Positions 52,546 through 60,970 are shown, numbered from the stretch's first letter. The stretch is 64,000 nt of DNA from an uncultured Campylobacter sp. (GCF_937996225.1 NZ_CALKTC010000019.1:1-64000), one strand, 5' to 3'. Notes: generated by a model not told the origin, from the sequence alone. Program-made: numbers and translations.

Positions 52546-53306
52546 AATTCTACAGGTCTATTAAATTTAAAGCCCTAGCGGGCACGCTGCTTCTTATAAT
52601 ACTTTGTGCCGCATTTATCCGTATAATCCCCGATTATTCCACTTCACGAGGCTTTGTAATAGTTTCTCTCTCCGACTACGACAAATACAAGCAAGGATAC
52701 TGCCTGAAAGAGGATAGAATTTTACCCAAAGAGGAGCTGTATAAAAGAGTAGCAGGGGCATATTTGGACTATGACGTAAAGCTATATTGGATGATTGATA
52801 ATTATAGGTTGAAAACCTTCGGTAGTCTTTGGTCCAGTAGATACGAGGTTGCATACTATGAACTAGAAAATATAAATTTATCGAATTGTTTTGAAGTATT
52901 AGAAAAATATTACCAAGAGGGAAAAACGACCGAGCAGATACTGATGAAAGAGTTAAAGGCTAAAAAAACCGATCCAAAGAAATATTTAAAAATAAATTTG
53001 AATGATATGAGCGTTGGATTTGACAGACCGATAGTTATGGTTGACGGTGGCGAGAAAGAAGTCACAGGCACTTTGTTCCTTGATAAATTCGCTATATTTA
53101 ACGGCAATTATATGCAATTTAACCATTCGGAGTATCTGTGCGATACGAGAGAGAGAGGAAATTTTATTATCGTGAAGAAATACTATAAAGAGAGAAAAAA
53201 TGCCGTAGTCGGTATTGGAAAAGGTTTTAAATTTGATAACTGCGGCAATATAAATTATCCGCTGGAAGAAAATTATTTGGGCGGTAGAGATATAGAGAGG
53301 CGCTAA
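52542..53306 (+). CDS. membrane-anchored protein of unknown family, paralogue 2
   Basis: A 254-residue protein of the same family as the gene at 51546. It has one helix (ALAGTLLLIILCAAFIRII, about residues 11-29), then PDYSTSRGFVIVSLSDYDKY, KQGYCLKEDRIL near 50 and KFDNCGNINYP near the end. The two conserved cysteines are kept. Between them the copies share little, so the duplication is old or the domain evolves fast. The start overlaps the stop of the 49-residue ORF. Confidence 0.65.
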   Translation: MKFYRSIKFKALAGTLLLIILCAAFIRIIPDYSTSRGFVIVSLSDYDKYKQGYCLKEDRILPKEELYKRVAGAYLDYDVKLYWMIDNYRLKTFGSLWSSRYEVAYYELENINLSNCFEVLEKYYQEGKTTEQILMKELKAKKTDPKKYLKINLNDMSVGFDRPIVMVDGGEKEVTGTLFLDKFAIFNGNYMQFNHSEYLCDTRERGNFIIVKKYYKERKNAVVGIGKGFKFDNCGNINYPLEENYLGGRDIERR

Positions 53307-53353
53307 ATTCTCTAAGATGAATTTTGTTAAAAAATTTAAGGGACTTAAGACCG

Positions 53354-53409
53354 ATGAATGCGGAGCAAAGGTATAAATTTCACAGAGCGGCGAGATATTT
53401 GCTCGCTTA
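53354..53409 (+). pseudogene. 5' fragment of the following gene, out of frame
   Basis: An ATG opens MNAEQRYKFHRAARYLLA and ends at a TAG at 53408-53410. The frame of the next gene reads IFARLVGVFLL over the same bases. Comparison with the matching copy at 51466 (REFASLA) suggests that one base was gained or lost near 53395, splitting an original gene that began here. Confidence 0.45.
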
Positions 53410-53790
53410 GTGGGTGTTTTCTTGCTTATTTGGTGGGCGACGTCTTTGATTTTAGAGGTTCTGCCTTTTGCGGGCGCGCTAAGGATTACCGTTTTTGTGG
53501 CTATATTTGCGATTTTGGATTGTGCGCCGCTTTGGTATTTGTTCAAAAGGTATAAAAATTTTAAGTCAAGCAAGCTGTTTGTAAAAAATCCAAATCTTAG
53601 TTTGCTGCTTTTTGCGGTAGAAAATTTATCGCTCGGCGCTTTTTACGGCGGATTTTTGGCATGCCTCGCAGCAGGGTATTTTTGGGGCGAGCGTGCCGCC
53701 GGCTGGAGCGCGGCGTTTGCGTTTGCGTTTGCGCCCGTTTGTCTGATCGTTTTCGTGATCTCGTATATGTTTAACGAAAAGAAAAGCTAA
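53410..53790 (+). CDS. small membrane protein, probably truncated at its start
   Basis: The open frame encodes 126 residues with four helices: VGVFLLIWWATSLILEVLPF, ITVFVAIFAILDCAPLWYLF, GAFYGGFLACLAAGYF and AFAFAPVCLIVFVISYMF. A GTG at 53410 overlaps the TAG of the upstream fragment and could start translation by coupling, but no ribosome site lies before it. The complete gene probably began at 53354 and is frameshifted. Family unknown. Confidence 0.5.
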   Translation: MGVFLLIWWATSLILEVLPFAGALRITVFVAIFAILDCAPLWYLFKRYKNFKSSKLFVKNPNLSLLLFAVENLSLGAFYGGFLACLAAGYFWGERAAGWSAAFAFAFAPVCLIVFVISYMFNEKKS

Positions 53791-54241
53791 ACTTATGCGC
53801 CTCGCGCCCGCTAAATTTTATCTCTCGCGTAGCACGGGCTTAGGCACGGATTTAGCCCTCGCAAGCTGGGCGCTATTTAAAATTTAGCTCATCCCGCTTG
53901 CCTTAAAATTTTAAAATTCTATCATCGCAAAAGCTCCGCCGCGGACAAAATTTTGCAAACGGATGAAATTCTTACTAGCCGCCATACACACTGCGCTTTA
54001 GCACTCGCACGATACGCGCCTATTGCCGCTGCGACATTTACAAAATTTTAAAACGGCGCGGAACTCGCCTCGCAAACGGCGATTGCACCGCGGTCTTATC
54101 TATTTATTTATGCGAGCAGCGAACTTCGGGCTAAATACGAGACCCTTATCTTAGCCACAAAGCAAATCCGAGCTCCAGCCGAGAAAATGCGAGCGGCGCG
54201 AATGCAGAAGCAAAAACCAAGCGGGCGCATTTGTCCGAAGC
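53791..54241. other. gene-free stretch between convergent genes
   Basis: Convergent flanks, no open frame of note, and no strong hairpin. AAATTT words continue; otherwise nothing is seen. Confidence 0.4.
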
Positions 54242-54925
54242 CTAGCCCTTTAATTTCATCATTTTTTCTAAGATTTCATACACGAGATCAAACTTTGTAA
54301 AGCCGTCTCTATCCAAAAAATGCCCGCCCTTTTGCACCTCGTAAAACTTAGCGTCCATCTGCCCCGCTAACTCGCGACTGAAGCTAAACGGCACGATATA
54401 ATCGTCCTTTGCGGCAACCACCGCGCGCTGTTTTGCGGCGGCTTTTATGCGCTCAAAATCAAAGCCTTTTTCCATAAACTCGTCTAAAATTTTAAATTGC
54501 GGATCGCTAAGCGGCTTTGCAAGCCCCGAGACTAGCACTACGCCCTCTACTGCGCCGCTTGCGGCACTGCTTTGTAAGAAATTTAAGATCGTAGGGCAGC
54601 CGAGGCTGTGTCCGACCAGATAAACTTCGCCTTCAAATTTTACGCTTTCTCGCAAGGTTTTCAGCCACTCATCAAGCCTCGGATGCGCAGGCGTGGGCAT
54701 CGTTAAAATTTCCGCCCTCGCGCCCGATTTTTCGATCTCGCCTTTGAGCCAGGCAAACCAATGGCTTTTAGGCGAAGCATCGTAGCCGTGCACGATATAG
54801 ACACACTTTTGCATATTTTTCTCCTTCGAATTTAAGCTCGCCCCAAATGAGGCGGTACCGACGCAAAGTAGCGAAGCTGCGCACGCCAAGCTAAATTTCA
54901 TCGCATTTCGTCTTTTGCTATTCAT
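54242..54925 (-). CDS. exported alpha/beta hydrolase, RBBP9/YdeN family
   Basis: A 227-residue serine hydrolase. After a signal-like N-terminus (AMKFSLACAASLLCVGTASF) the domain begins VYIVHGYDASPKSHWFAWL near residue 42, with the nucleophile elbow LVGHSLGC near 110, the acid in VVAAKDDYIVP near 178 and the His in VQKGGHFLDRDGF near 205. YdeN-type proteins are usually cytoplasmic; the added leader is unusual. Start 54925 is chosen because GAGAGGAGCTAGAG precedes it. Substrate unknown. Confidence 0.82.
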   Translation of the reverse strand: MNSKRRNAMKFSLACAASLLCVGTASFGASLNSKEKNMQKCVYIVHGYDASPKSHWFAWLKGEIEKSGARAEILTMPTPAHPRLDEWLKTLRESVKFEGEVYLVGHSLGCPTILNFLQSSAASGAVEGVVLVSGLAKPLSDPQFKILDEFMEKGFDFERIKAAAKQRAVVAAKDDYIVPFSFSRELAGQMDAKFYEVQKGGHFLDRDGFTKFDLVYEILEKMMKLKG

Positions 54926-55060
54926 CTCTAGCTCCTCTCATTTCTAAAGCGGACATTTTACATCGTTTTTTAAAAAAACTTCTTAAGACGTTCGCGCAAA
55001 TCTATAAAAATTCGCAGTAAAGCCGCTTGCGCGCTAAATTTTAAAATTTCAATCCGCGCC

Positions 55061-55882
55061 CTAGCCCTTACAGATCGTGATTTTATCGGCAAATTTACCC
55101 AAAAAATGATACCCCGAGCCCGCCTGCGCGATGATATCGAGTACCGCGTCCGCATCCCGCACGAGCGTGCCGCCTGCAAAGTCCACGCCGCGCTCAAATA
55201 GCGCCTGCGGCAGTAGCGGCGTGGTTGGCCCCACGAGCACGAGCTTGGCGCCGCTTTTTTTCAGGCGCAAAAGTCCATCCAGCGTGTCGTTGATGAGCGT
55301 CGTAGCCGTGATTATCACGTTATCTGCGCGCGGCACAACGCTTGCGGCCTCGCTTGCGGGCAGGTAAAACGGCAGCTCCGCCTCTTTAAGCGTGCTTTTG
55401 TCAAGCTCTAAAATTTTAAAATCCGCGCCATTTTTCATCAGCGTCTTGATGTAGGGCACCAGTGCGCCCACGACGACGCTAAAGCTGCCGCGCTCGATCC
55501 GCAGCTCATCAAAGGGATCGGCGCCGAATTTCACGTCGTAATCGGCGCGGATTTTATCAAAACACGCCCTTCCAAGCGCATTTAGCGCGGCAAGTGCGAG
55601 CGTCTTTTTAAGCGGCGCGGCAGAGCCCAGATCGCGCAGCAGATAGCGCACGCTCCTGCCTGCGATATTGCCCGAATCGGGCATCGCGCTTGCTTGCGAG
55701 GGGCAGCAAACAGCGCCCGATAGGGACTTTAGTGGCGTATAGCTAAGCCCGCACGCGCCTCCTTGCAGCTTTACGCCGCTAAAAAACAGCCCCACGCCCA
55801 GGCGCTGGATCTTAAGATCCAGCGCCTGGGCGCCTAAAATTTCTTTCGCGCACTCCAGCGTCTGATCTAAAATTTCGCTCAT
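55061..55882 (-). CDS. DUF364 protein (putative heavy-metal chelation domain)
   Basis: A 273-residue cytoplasmic protein. The N-terminal half has GVGLFFSGVKLQGGACGLSY near residue 29, the second half a Rossmann-like domain with VVGALVPYIKTL near 135, NVIITATTLINDTLDGLL near 187 and LVLVGPTTPLLPQALF near 214. This is the DUF4213/DUF364 pair; relatives accompany Fe-S or metal-linked systems but the function is not known. The region for residues 17-29 is encoded by a 38-base perfect palindrome. Confidence 0.75.
   Translation of the reverse strand: MSEILDQTLECAKEILGAQALDLKIQRLGVGLFFSGVKLQGGACGLSYTPLKSLSGAVCCPSQASAMPDSGNIAGRSVRYLLRDLGSAAPLKKTLALAALNALGRACFDKIRADYDVKFGADPFDELRIERGSFSVVVGALVPYIKTLMKNGADFKILELDKSTLKEAELPFYLPASEAASVVPRADNVIITATTLINDTLDGLLRLKKSGAKLVLVGPTTPLLPQALFERGVDFAGGTLVRDADAVLDIIAQAGSGYHFLGKFADKITICKG
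55795..55832. repeat. 38-bp perfect palindrome inside a coding region
   Basis: Two 19-base arms with no spacer: CGCCCAGGCGCTGGATCTT and its exact complement. It lies within codons about 17-29 of the DUF364 gene and encodes AQALDLKIQRLG. DNA could extrude as a cruciform and the RNA as a long hairpin just after translation start. Confidence 0.85.
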
Positions 55883-56284
55883 TTTCGCTCCTTTGATGTG
55901 GAATTTAGCGCCATTATAGCTTAAAATCTCGCCGCCCGTATTGATATAGATTTATTCGGCGGGCGGCGTCCAAGCAGATGCGAGCCAAATTTAAGGCAAG
56001 CGGCTAGCGCGAGATAAAATTTTACGTAGCGAGCGCGTATCGTTGCGGCTTGGAATTTTAAACTAATCGGCGGCGGGACGAAGCGGTGGGCGCGAGCTCG
56101 GGCAAATACGAGCAAATTTAATAATTGCGAGCGAACGCAAACTCGGACGCAAGCTAAATTTAACGAAAGTGGCGGCAGCGGGCAAAATTAATAAAAGGTG
56201 CGGGCGCGGGTAAAATTCAAGCCATACGCGGATAAAATTCAAACGACGAGTCGTATCTGCGACAAGTCGAGCCCGCTGCGGAGT
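55883..56284. other. gene-free stretch upstream of the tandem array
   Basis: No gene recognised. Lesser repeats of GGATAAAATTC appear at 56211 and 56233. The promoter of the DUF364 gene is expected at the left edge (TATAGC near 55916). Confidence 0.4.
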
Positions 56285-56416
56285 TAAATTTTATTTCCTA
56301 CCTGCCGCACGGCTAAATTTTATTTCATATCCACCGTAGGGTTAAATTTTATTTCCGATCCATCGAGGGGCTAAATTTCATTTTCCGATCCGGCGAAAGG
56401 CTAAATTTTATTTTCC
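56285..56416. repeat. tandem array, period 29-30 bp, overlapping a stop codon
   Basis: Cores TAAATTT start at 56285, 56314, 56343, 56372 and 56402. Units read roughly GGCTAAATTTTATTTCCGAT followed by CCATCGAGG. The last unit is the end of the NosL-like gene (SENKI stop), so the array looks like repeated copying of the gene's 3' edge into the gap. Confidence 0.65.
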
Positions 56417-56910
56417 GAAAGCAGGATGTTGATGAGCGGATTTAGCAGCGTCTCGCCGCGAGCAGCGCACAGTACGATCTCGTCGTAGTAGTAGTCGCTC
56501 CTGCCGTAGTTATGAAACTCATACGCGCCAAAGCCATATCCCATCGGCGTGATCTCGACGCGCGAGTACCAGGCGTCCTTGGCGATGATGTATTTCTCGG
56601 TGTCTTGCGAATAAACCCACACCACGATCTCATCTTTGTTTTTTTGCCGCATCAGCCACATGAAGACGTTTGCGATGTCGTTGAAAAAATATGTATCGCC
56701 GTTTGGCATAACGGCCTGAGCGGTGTTATACAGATCGTTTATCACCGTGCCGCTCTCGTGGCATAGGTATTTGCCAAATTCAATCTGCAGCGGCTGCTTA
56801 TCGGTGTTGCCGTGGCGCACGGAAATTTTGGATTCGGCTATATCCATGGACGATATGAGCAGCCCCATCACGCAGGCAAGCAAAACCGCGGCAAAAATTT
56901 TCTTAATCAT
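56401..56910 (-). CDS. NosL-like exported protein, last gene of the copper operon
   Basis: A 169-residue protein with a signal or anchor helix (IFAAVLLACVMGLLISSM). The body follows NosL: KYLCHESGTVINDLYNTAQA near residue 48, YFFNDIANVFMWLM near 74, VVWVYSQDTEKYIIAKDAWY and TPMGYGFGAYEF near 127. The CxxC-x-M copper site is reduced to a single Cys-His pair (CHES), so metal binding, if any, differs. It overlaps the membrane protein gene by four bases. Confidence 0.72.
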   Translation of the reverse strand: MIKKIFAAVLLACVMGLLISSMDIAESKISVRHGNTDKQPLQIEFGKYLCHESGTVINDLYNTAQAVMPNGDTYFFNDIANVFMWLMRQKNKDEIVVWVYSQDTEKYIIAKDAWYSRVEITPMGYGFGAYEFHNYGRSDYYYDEIVLCAARGETLLNPLINILLSENKI

Positions 56911-57860
56911 AGCAGCGCGCCCCGCACGAAGTAGTATTTGACGACGTAGGCGCTGCAGATGAGCGCGTTTAGAATGAGCCAGAACGAGGAGTATTTAAGC
57001 AGGTGGGTATAGGCGCGCTTAGTAATGAGCTCCGTTAAAAACGGCACGATGCCGAAAAATATACCCAAAAACAGCGAGCCCCAAATCGCATAGCCGACGA
57101 AGTAATAATCCTTCAAAAGCATGCAATACGGGCATTTATGGTTGGGCTGTTCGTAAACGTAAAGCCCGAAAAAATAGGTGATCGCGTAGTATGCGACGAA
57201 CAAAAAGAGCAAATTCAGAGTAAAGCTCGCCATCGACTGCTTTAAGAAATTTAAGATCAAAATGGCGCCCAATATCGCGTAGAAAAAGGTTGCCAAAAGC
57301 GCCTGCGTGTAGCCGAACGGGAGCTTCGGCGCGCGAAATACGACCGAGCAGCAAAACACCGGCACGCGCAGCGGGATATTGGTAAAAAATAGAATTTCTA
57401 AAATAAACTCCGCCAAAACGCCCGTAAAAAGGATGGTAAAGATCAGGTATTTGCGCCGCAGATAGGGAAATTTGCCCGCTTTAAGATCGAGGCTATTTAA
57501 AATAAGCCAGAGCCCAAAGCCGAAGATCAGTAAAATTTTTAAAAGCAGCAAGATGTTGCCGTAGCGGTTCGAACCCACGACGCCCGCGGAGCACATCGCG
57601 CCCGGCACGATCGAAGAGAGCTCGTTTAGGCAGAGCGCGAAAAATATAAACAAAATGATCTTGCACGCTATCGTGAAGAACAAAATGGTGTTTATGAGAT
57701 AGTTTCTTTTCTCCAGGGCGTATTGTAAATTTGAGGTGGCGTTAAAGTCCCAGTAGCGCATGATCCGCACGATGTGAAACTGCGAGATCGCCATCAGCGC
57801 TATTACGATCAGCTCCACGGCCAAAAACGCGATCACGCTACCCGATAAAAATACGCTCAT
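56907..57860 (-). CDS. eight-helix membrane protein with CPYC motif
   Basis: A 317-residue inner membrane protein with about eight helices. Near residue 247 a loop carries NHKCPYCMLLKDYYF, a Cys pair like a thioredoxin or copper site, preceded by FCCSVVF near 170 and MCSAGVVG near 90. I do not recognise the family. It overlaps the ABC ATPase gene by four bases, so it should be a partner of the transporter, perhaps handling copper or thiols. Function is inference only. Confidence 0.6.
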   Translation of the reverse strand: MSVFLSGSVIAFLAVELIVIALMAISQFHIVRIMRYWDFNATSNLQYALEKRNYLINTILFFTIACKIILFIFFALCLNELSSIVPGAMCSAGVVGSNRYGNILLLLKILLIFGFGLWLILNSLDLKAGKFPYLRRKYLIFTILFTGVLAEFILEILFFTNIPLRVPVFCCSVVFRAPKLPFGYTQALLATFFYAILGAILILNFLKQSMASFTLNLLFLFVAYYAITYFFGLYVYEQPNHKCPYCMLLKDYYFVGYAIWGSLFLGIFFGIVPFLTELITKRAYTHLLKYSSFWLILNALICSAYVVKYYFVRGALL

Positions 57861-58534
57861 GCTGAAATTTCTCCGTCTTTTAAAAACACGTATCGATCCA
57901 CGAAGCTTAGCTCGTCGAAGAGTATGTCGTGCGTCGCGATCAAAACGGTCTTTTTAAGCTCTTTGAGCTTTGAAAGCATCTCGATAAAACCGAGCGAGTT
58001 TTGTTTGTCCAAATTTGCCGTCGGCTCGTCAGCCAAGATGATCTGCGGATTCATCACGAGCGCCCTTGCGATAGCGCAGCGCTGCTTCTCGCCGCCGCTA
58101 AGGCTAGAGACGATCTGATCTTTTTTATGCGCGATATTGGCGATCTGCATCGCTTCGTCTATGCGCGCGTCAAGCTCATCCCTACTCAGCCGCTCGAGGC
58201 TAAGCGGCGCAAGGACGTTTTTATAGACGCTAAGCGCCTCAAGCAAATTGAAAGACTGAAAGATAAAACCGATTTTTTTGTGGCGATACGCGGAGCTTTC
58301 GATATCGGCGAGCTTGGAGACATTTGCGCCGTCCACCAAAACCTCGCCGCTACTCGGCTTAGCAAGCGCGCCTATGATGGATAGAAGCGTGCTTTTGCCG
58401 CTGCCGCTGACCCCTTTTAAGATTACGATCTGCCCCTCTTCGATGCTTAGGCTTATGTTTTTTAAAGCGCGAAATTCATTCGCCCTGCCCTCGTTGTAAA
58501 TTTTAAAAAGCTGTTTGATCTCTATCTTGCTCAT
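57857..58534 (-). CDS. ABC transporter ATPase, LolD/MacB type
   Basis: A 225-residue ATPase with Walker A GVSGSGKSTLL near residue 39, the LolD-type loop IGFIFQSFNLLEALSVYKNV near 88, signature LSGGEKQRCAIARALV near 144 and Walker B ILADEPTANLDK near 164, then ATHDILF. Its pattern is that of the mechanotransmission ABC proteins (LolD, MacB, FtsE-like) and pairs with the MacB/FtsX-fold permease encoded next. It overlaps both neighbours by four bases. Confidence 0.9.
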   Translation of the reverse strand: MSKIEIKQLFKIYNEGRANEFRALKNISLSIEEGQIVILKGVSGSGKSTLLSIIGALAKPSSGEVLVDGANVSKLADIESSAYRHKKIGFIFQSFNLLEALSVYKNVLAPLSLERLSRDELDARIDEAMQIANIAHKKDQIVSSLSGGEKQRCAIARALVMNPQIILADEPTANLDKQNSLGFIEMLSKLKELKKTVLIATHDILFDELSFVDRYVFLKDGEISA

Positions 58535-59640
58535 TTGACGGCCTCGCTCATATCGCCTATAGCGATGCGCCAGGATGGGATGATGACGAACGCCAAAAAC
58601 GGGATCACGCTAAAGACGAAGATCAAAAAGAGCATATTAAAATTTATCGCAGGCGTGAAGGTGATGAAATTTCGCAGCTCACCGCCTAAAAATATATCGC
58701 GCAAAAGCGGCGCATCCAAGATAAAAACATAAGCATAAGCGCCCGCGACGCCGAGCAGATACGCACTTAGCGAGACGATGAAATTTTGAATAAATTTCAT
58801 CGCAATGATGTCTTTTATACAAAAGCCGATGCTGCGCAAGATCGCGATCTCCTTTTTCTTCTCGCCGTATGCGAGCGAAATTTGATTTTTTAGCAAGATG
58901 AAAAACGAGATCATCGCCACGGCGTAAAGCACCATAAAGATCCCCCCTTTGTAATAATACAGATGCCTCACTTCGGCTACCGCATCCTCGGCACTGAGAG
59001 CCTCCGTGTTGGGGTATAAATTTACGATCTTAAGCGCTACTTCGCTTACTTCGTTCGGGTTGGGTACGCTTACGTAGAGCTTGGTGTATTCGCCCTCCTT
59101 CAGGCTTAGCACCTCGCGCGCGGTAACGGGGTTTAGATAGATCACGTCGTTTGAGACGATACTGCTTTCGTGCGGCGAAATTTTATTAATCTTAATCGCG
59201 ATTAGGCGCTGCTCGGTCAAAAAATGAAACTCGTCCTCGTAGTACCACTCGCCCATCGCCGCCTTTACTCCCTCGCCTACGATCATTTCGTTTTCGCTCA
59301 GACTTTCGTCGCCTACGATATGAAACCAAACGCGCTTTTGAGCGAAGTAATACATCCCGTCCACGGCGCCCTGCACTTCGCTGACGCCCGCGATTTTAGA
59401 AATGTCGTAGATATAGCCGTCGTGCATCAGATCGCGTTTGCCCGCGCGCAGAGCCTCTACGACGATGTCGGGTCTGAGCTTGATGACCTTTTCAAGATCG
59501 TTTTGAATGGAGCCCGAGATGAAAAGCACCGAGCTTAAAATAAAAACGATAAATGCAAAGATCGCAAAGCTAAAGAAGTGATCGGCTCTGTCTTTTCGCA
59601 GCAGAGTTACGGAGTAGTCGATAAAGCTTTTATTTATCAT
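58531..59640 (-). CDS. FtsX/MacB-type ABC permease
   Basis: A 369-residue permease with one helix at about residues 24-46, a periplasmic domain of about 200 residues (TEQRLIAIKINKISPHES, LNPVTAREVLSLKEGEYTKLYVSV), and three helices at the C-terminal end, the FtsX fold. KKKEIAILRSIGFCIKDIIAMKF near 258 is the coupling loop typical of this family. With the ATPase it would drive periplasmic or outer-face work rather than membrane import, probably on the neighbouring NosL-type proteins. It overlaps the ATPase gene by four bases and the small upstream gene by eleven. Confidence 0.88.
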   Translation of the reverse strand: MINKSFIDYSVTLLRKDRADHFFSFAIFAFIVFILSSVLFISGSIQNDLEKVIKLRPDIVVEALRAGKRDLMHDGYIYDISKIAGVSEVQGAVDGMYYFAQKRVWFHIVGDESLSENEMIVGEGVKAAMGEWYYEDEFHFLTEQRLIAIKINKISPHESSIVSNDVIYLNPVTAREVLSLKEGEYTKLYVSVPNPNEVSEVALKIVNLYPNTEALSAEDAVAEVRHLYYYKGGIFMVLYAVAMISFFILLKNQISLAYGEKKKEIAILRSIGFCIKDIIAMKFIQNFIVSLSAYLLGVAGAYAYVFILDAPLLRDIFLGGELRNFITFTPAINFNMLFLIFVFSVIPFLAFVIIPSWRIAIGDMSEAVK

Positions 59641-59818
59641 AGACGAACTCCGCGTAAGCTTTGCTCTTAAAGCTGCTTGAGAGCCGCACGTCCTTTATCT
59701 CGCGCGCGAGCTTTTGCAGGCACTGCTCGCCCTTTGCGCGATCAAAGCTTACATAATGCACCGCAATGAGCGCGTAAAGGGCGGCAAAAAAGATCATTAA
59801 AGCGCAAATGAGCCTCAT
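59630..59818 (-). CDS. small single-helix membrane protein of the copper operon
   Basis: A 62-residue protein with one helix (LICALMIFFAALYALIAVHYV) and a polar tail containing a lone Cys (GEQCLQKLAREIKDV). It overlaps both neighbours by several bases (4 with the double NosL gene, 11 with the permease), so it is translated with them. Likely a small subunit of the transporter. Confidence 0.65.
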   Translation of the reverse strand: MRLICALMIFFAALYALIAVHYVSFDRAKGEQCLQKLAREIKDVRLSSSFKSKAYAEFVYDK

Positions 59819-60939
59819 AGCCCTTCTATTACGCTCTCTTGAATTTCATCAAATTTAAGTACGTTCTTACCGCCGTGATCTTTAGCGAAGGTCTTAGCCG
59901 CGCTCTCGCTCTCAAATGGAATGAGCTCGTCGCCCATCGGCCCTAAGACGTTGGAGCCGAGCACGAAAAAGGCACTTTTAGCATCGATCTTATGAAGCTT
60001 GTAGTAGTCGGTTACGTAAATTTTATCAAAGCCTTTGCCCTTTTGGAAGTAGTATTTCATCAGATCTTTTACGCCGTCAAAATACAAGCTCTCCCCGCCT
60101 TGAATCTCTATCATCGCCGCCCAGTTAGGGTTTTTACCCACTAGCATGCCGCAGACCGGGCATTTAGCGCCTTCAGGCACGACGATCTTTTCAGGTTTTT
60201 TCGCTTTTGCGTTTTTGTCGCTGCCGCCTAAATTTACAGGTGCATCCCATAGATACAGCGCCGCGGCTTGCAGGTGTTTGTCGTATTCAGGGGCTTTGCT
60301 AGCGCCCTTTGCGTCGCAAGTTTTTTTGAGATGAGCTTTAAGCTCGGAGATGGCTTTGAAGCTTTTCGCTTCGGTTTTAGCGCAGTTTGTTTCGTAAAAT
60401 TCCTTACCGTGCGCGTAAACGCCGCCCTCGCGCTTGGCTTTAATCATCTTGTTATCGCCCTCAAAATCCTGTCCCGCAATCTCGTAGGCTTTGGCGAAAT
60501 TCATTATCTCGCCGCCGTTTTCGGCTTGGAATTCTTTCGCATCGGCCTCGGTTGAAAAGGCGTATTTGCTATTGCGCGTCATCGTGCCTTTGACCTTGCT
60601 ACCCACGACGTAAAAGGCTTTATTTGCATCGATCAAATTTAGATTTTTCGTATCGACGACCTGCGCATCGCTTGGAATTTTTCCCTCCGTTAGCTCGTAC
60701 AAGCAGTGCAGAGAAGCTACTTGCTTGCCGTTCCAAACGTGGTTGGTTTTATAAAATTTTACCAAATTCATTCCACAAACAGCGCAGTATTCTTTGCCCT
60801 CGCCGCTTCCTACGAGCGTAGCCTTGCTAGGATCCACGCTTTGAAACATAGGCTTTGCCGGCTTATTAGCCCCATCCATGGAGGCACCGCAAACGAGCGC
60901 AACAAGCGCAGCCGAAGCTAAAAACGAACGTAAAATCAT
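59815..60939 (-). CDS. double NosL-domain protein, first gene of the copper operon
   Basis: A 374-residue exported protein (signal LRSFLASAALVALVCGASM) with two NosL domains. The first has CAVCGMNLVKFYKTNHVW near residue 52 and the second CPVCGMLVGKNPNWAAMIEI near 262; both contain the Cys-x2-Cys-Gly-Met site that binds Cu(I). Each also has the FYVVGS or FFVLGS and MGDELIPF-type ending. Between them lies a helical linker. It is the first gene of a five-gene operon and should catch and hand over copper in the periplasm. Confidence 0.85.
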   Translation of the reverse strand: MILRSFLASAALVALVCGASMDGANKPAKPMFQSVDPSKATLVGSGEGKEYCAVCGMNLVKFYKTNHVWNGKQVASLHCLYELTEGKIPSDAQVVDTKNLNLIDANKAFYVVGSKVKGTMTRNSKYAFSTEADAKEFQAENGGEIMNFAKAYEIAGQDFEGDNKMIKAKREGGVYAHGKEFYETNCAKTEAKSFKAISELKAHLKKTCDAKGASKAPEYDKHLQAAALYLWDAPVNLGGSDKNAKAKKPEKIVVPEGAKCPVCGMLVGKNPNWAAMIEIQGGESLYFDGVKDLMKYYFQKGKGFDKIYVTDYYKLHKIDAKSAFFVLGSNVLGPMGDELIPFESESAAKTFAKDHGGKNVLKFDEIQESVIEGL

Positions 60940-60970
60940 ACTGTCTCCTTAAAAATTTGATGTTTTAAAT

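Noticed and set aside
56285..56416. 29-30-bp periodic array looked at as a CRISPR
   Set aside because: The variable part is not spacer-like and the units join without constant repeats; the last unit is part of a gene.
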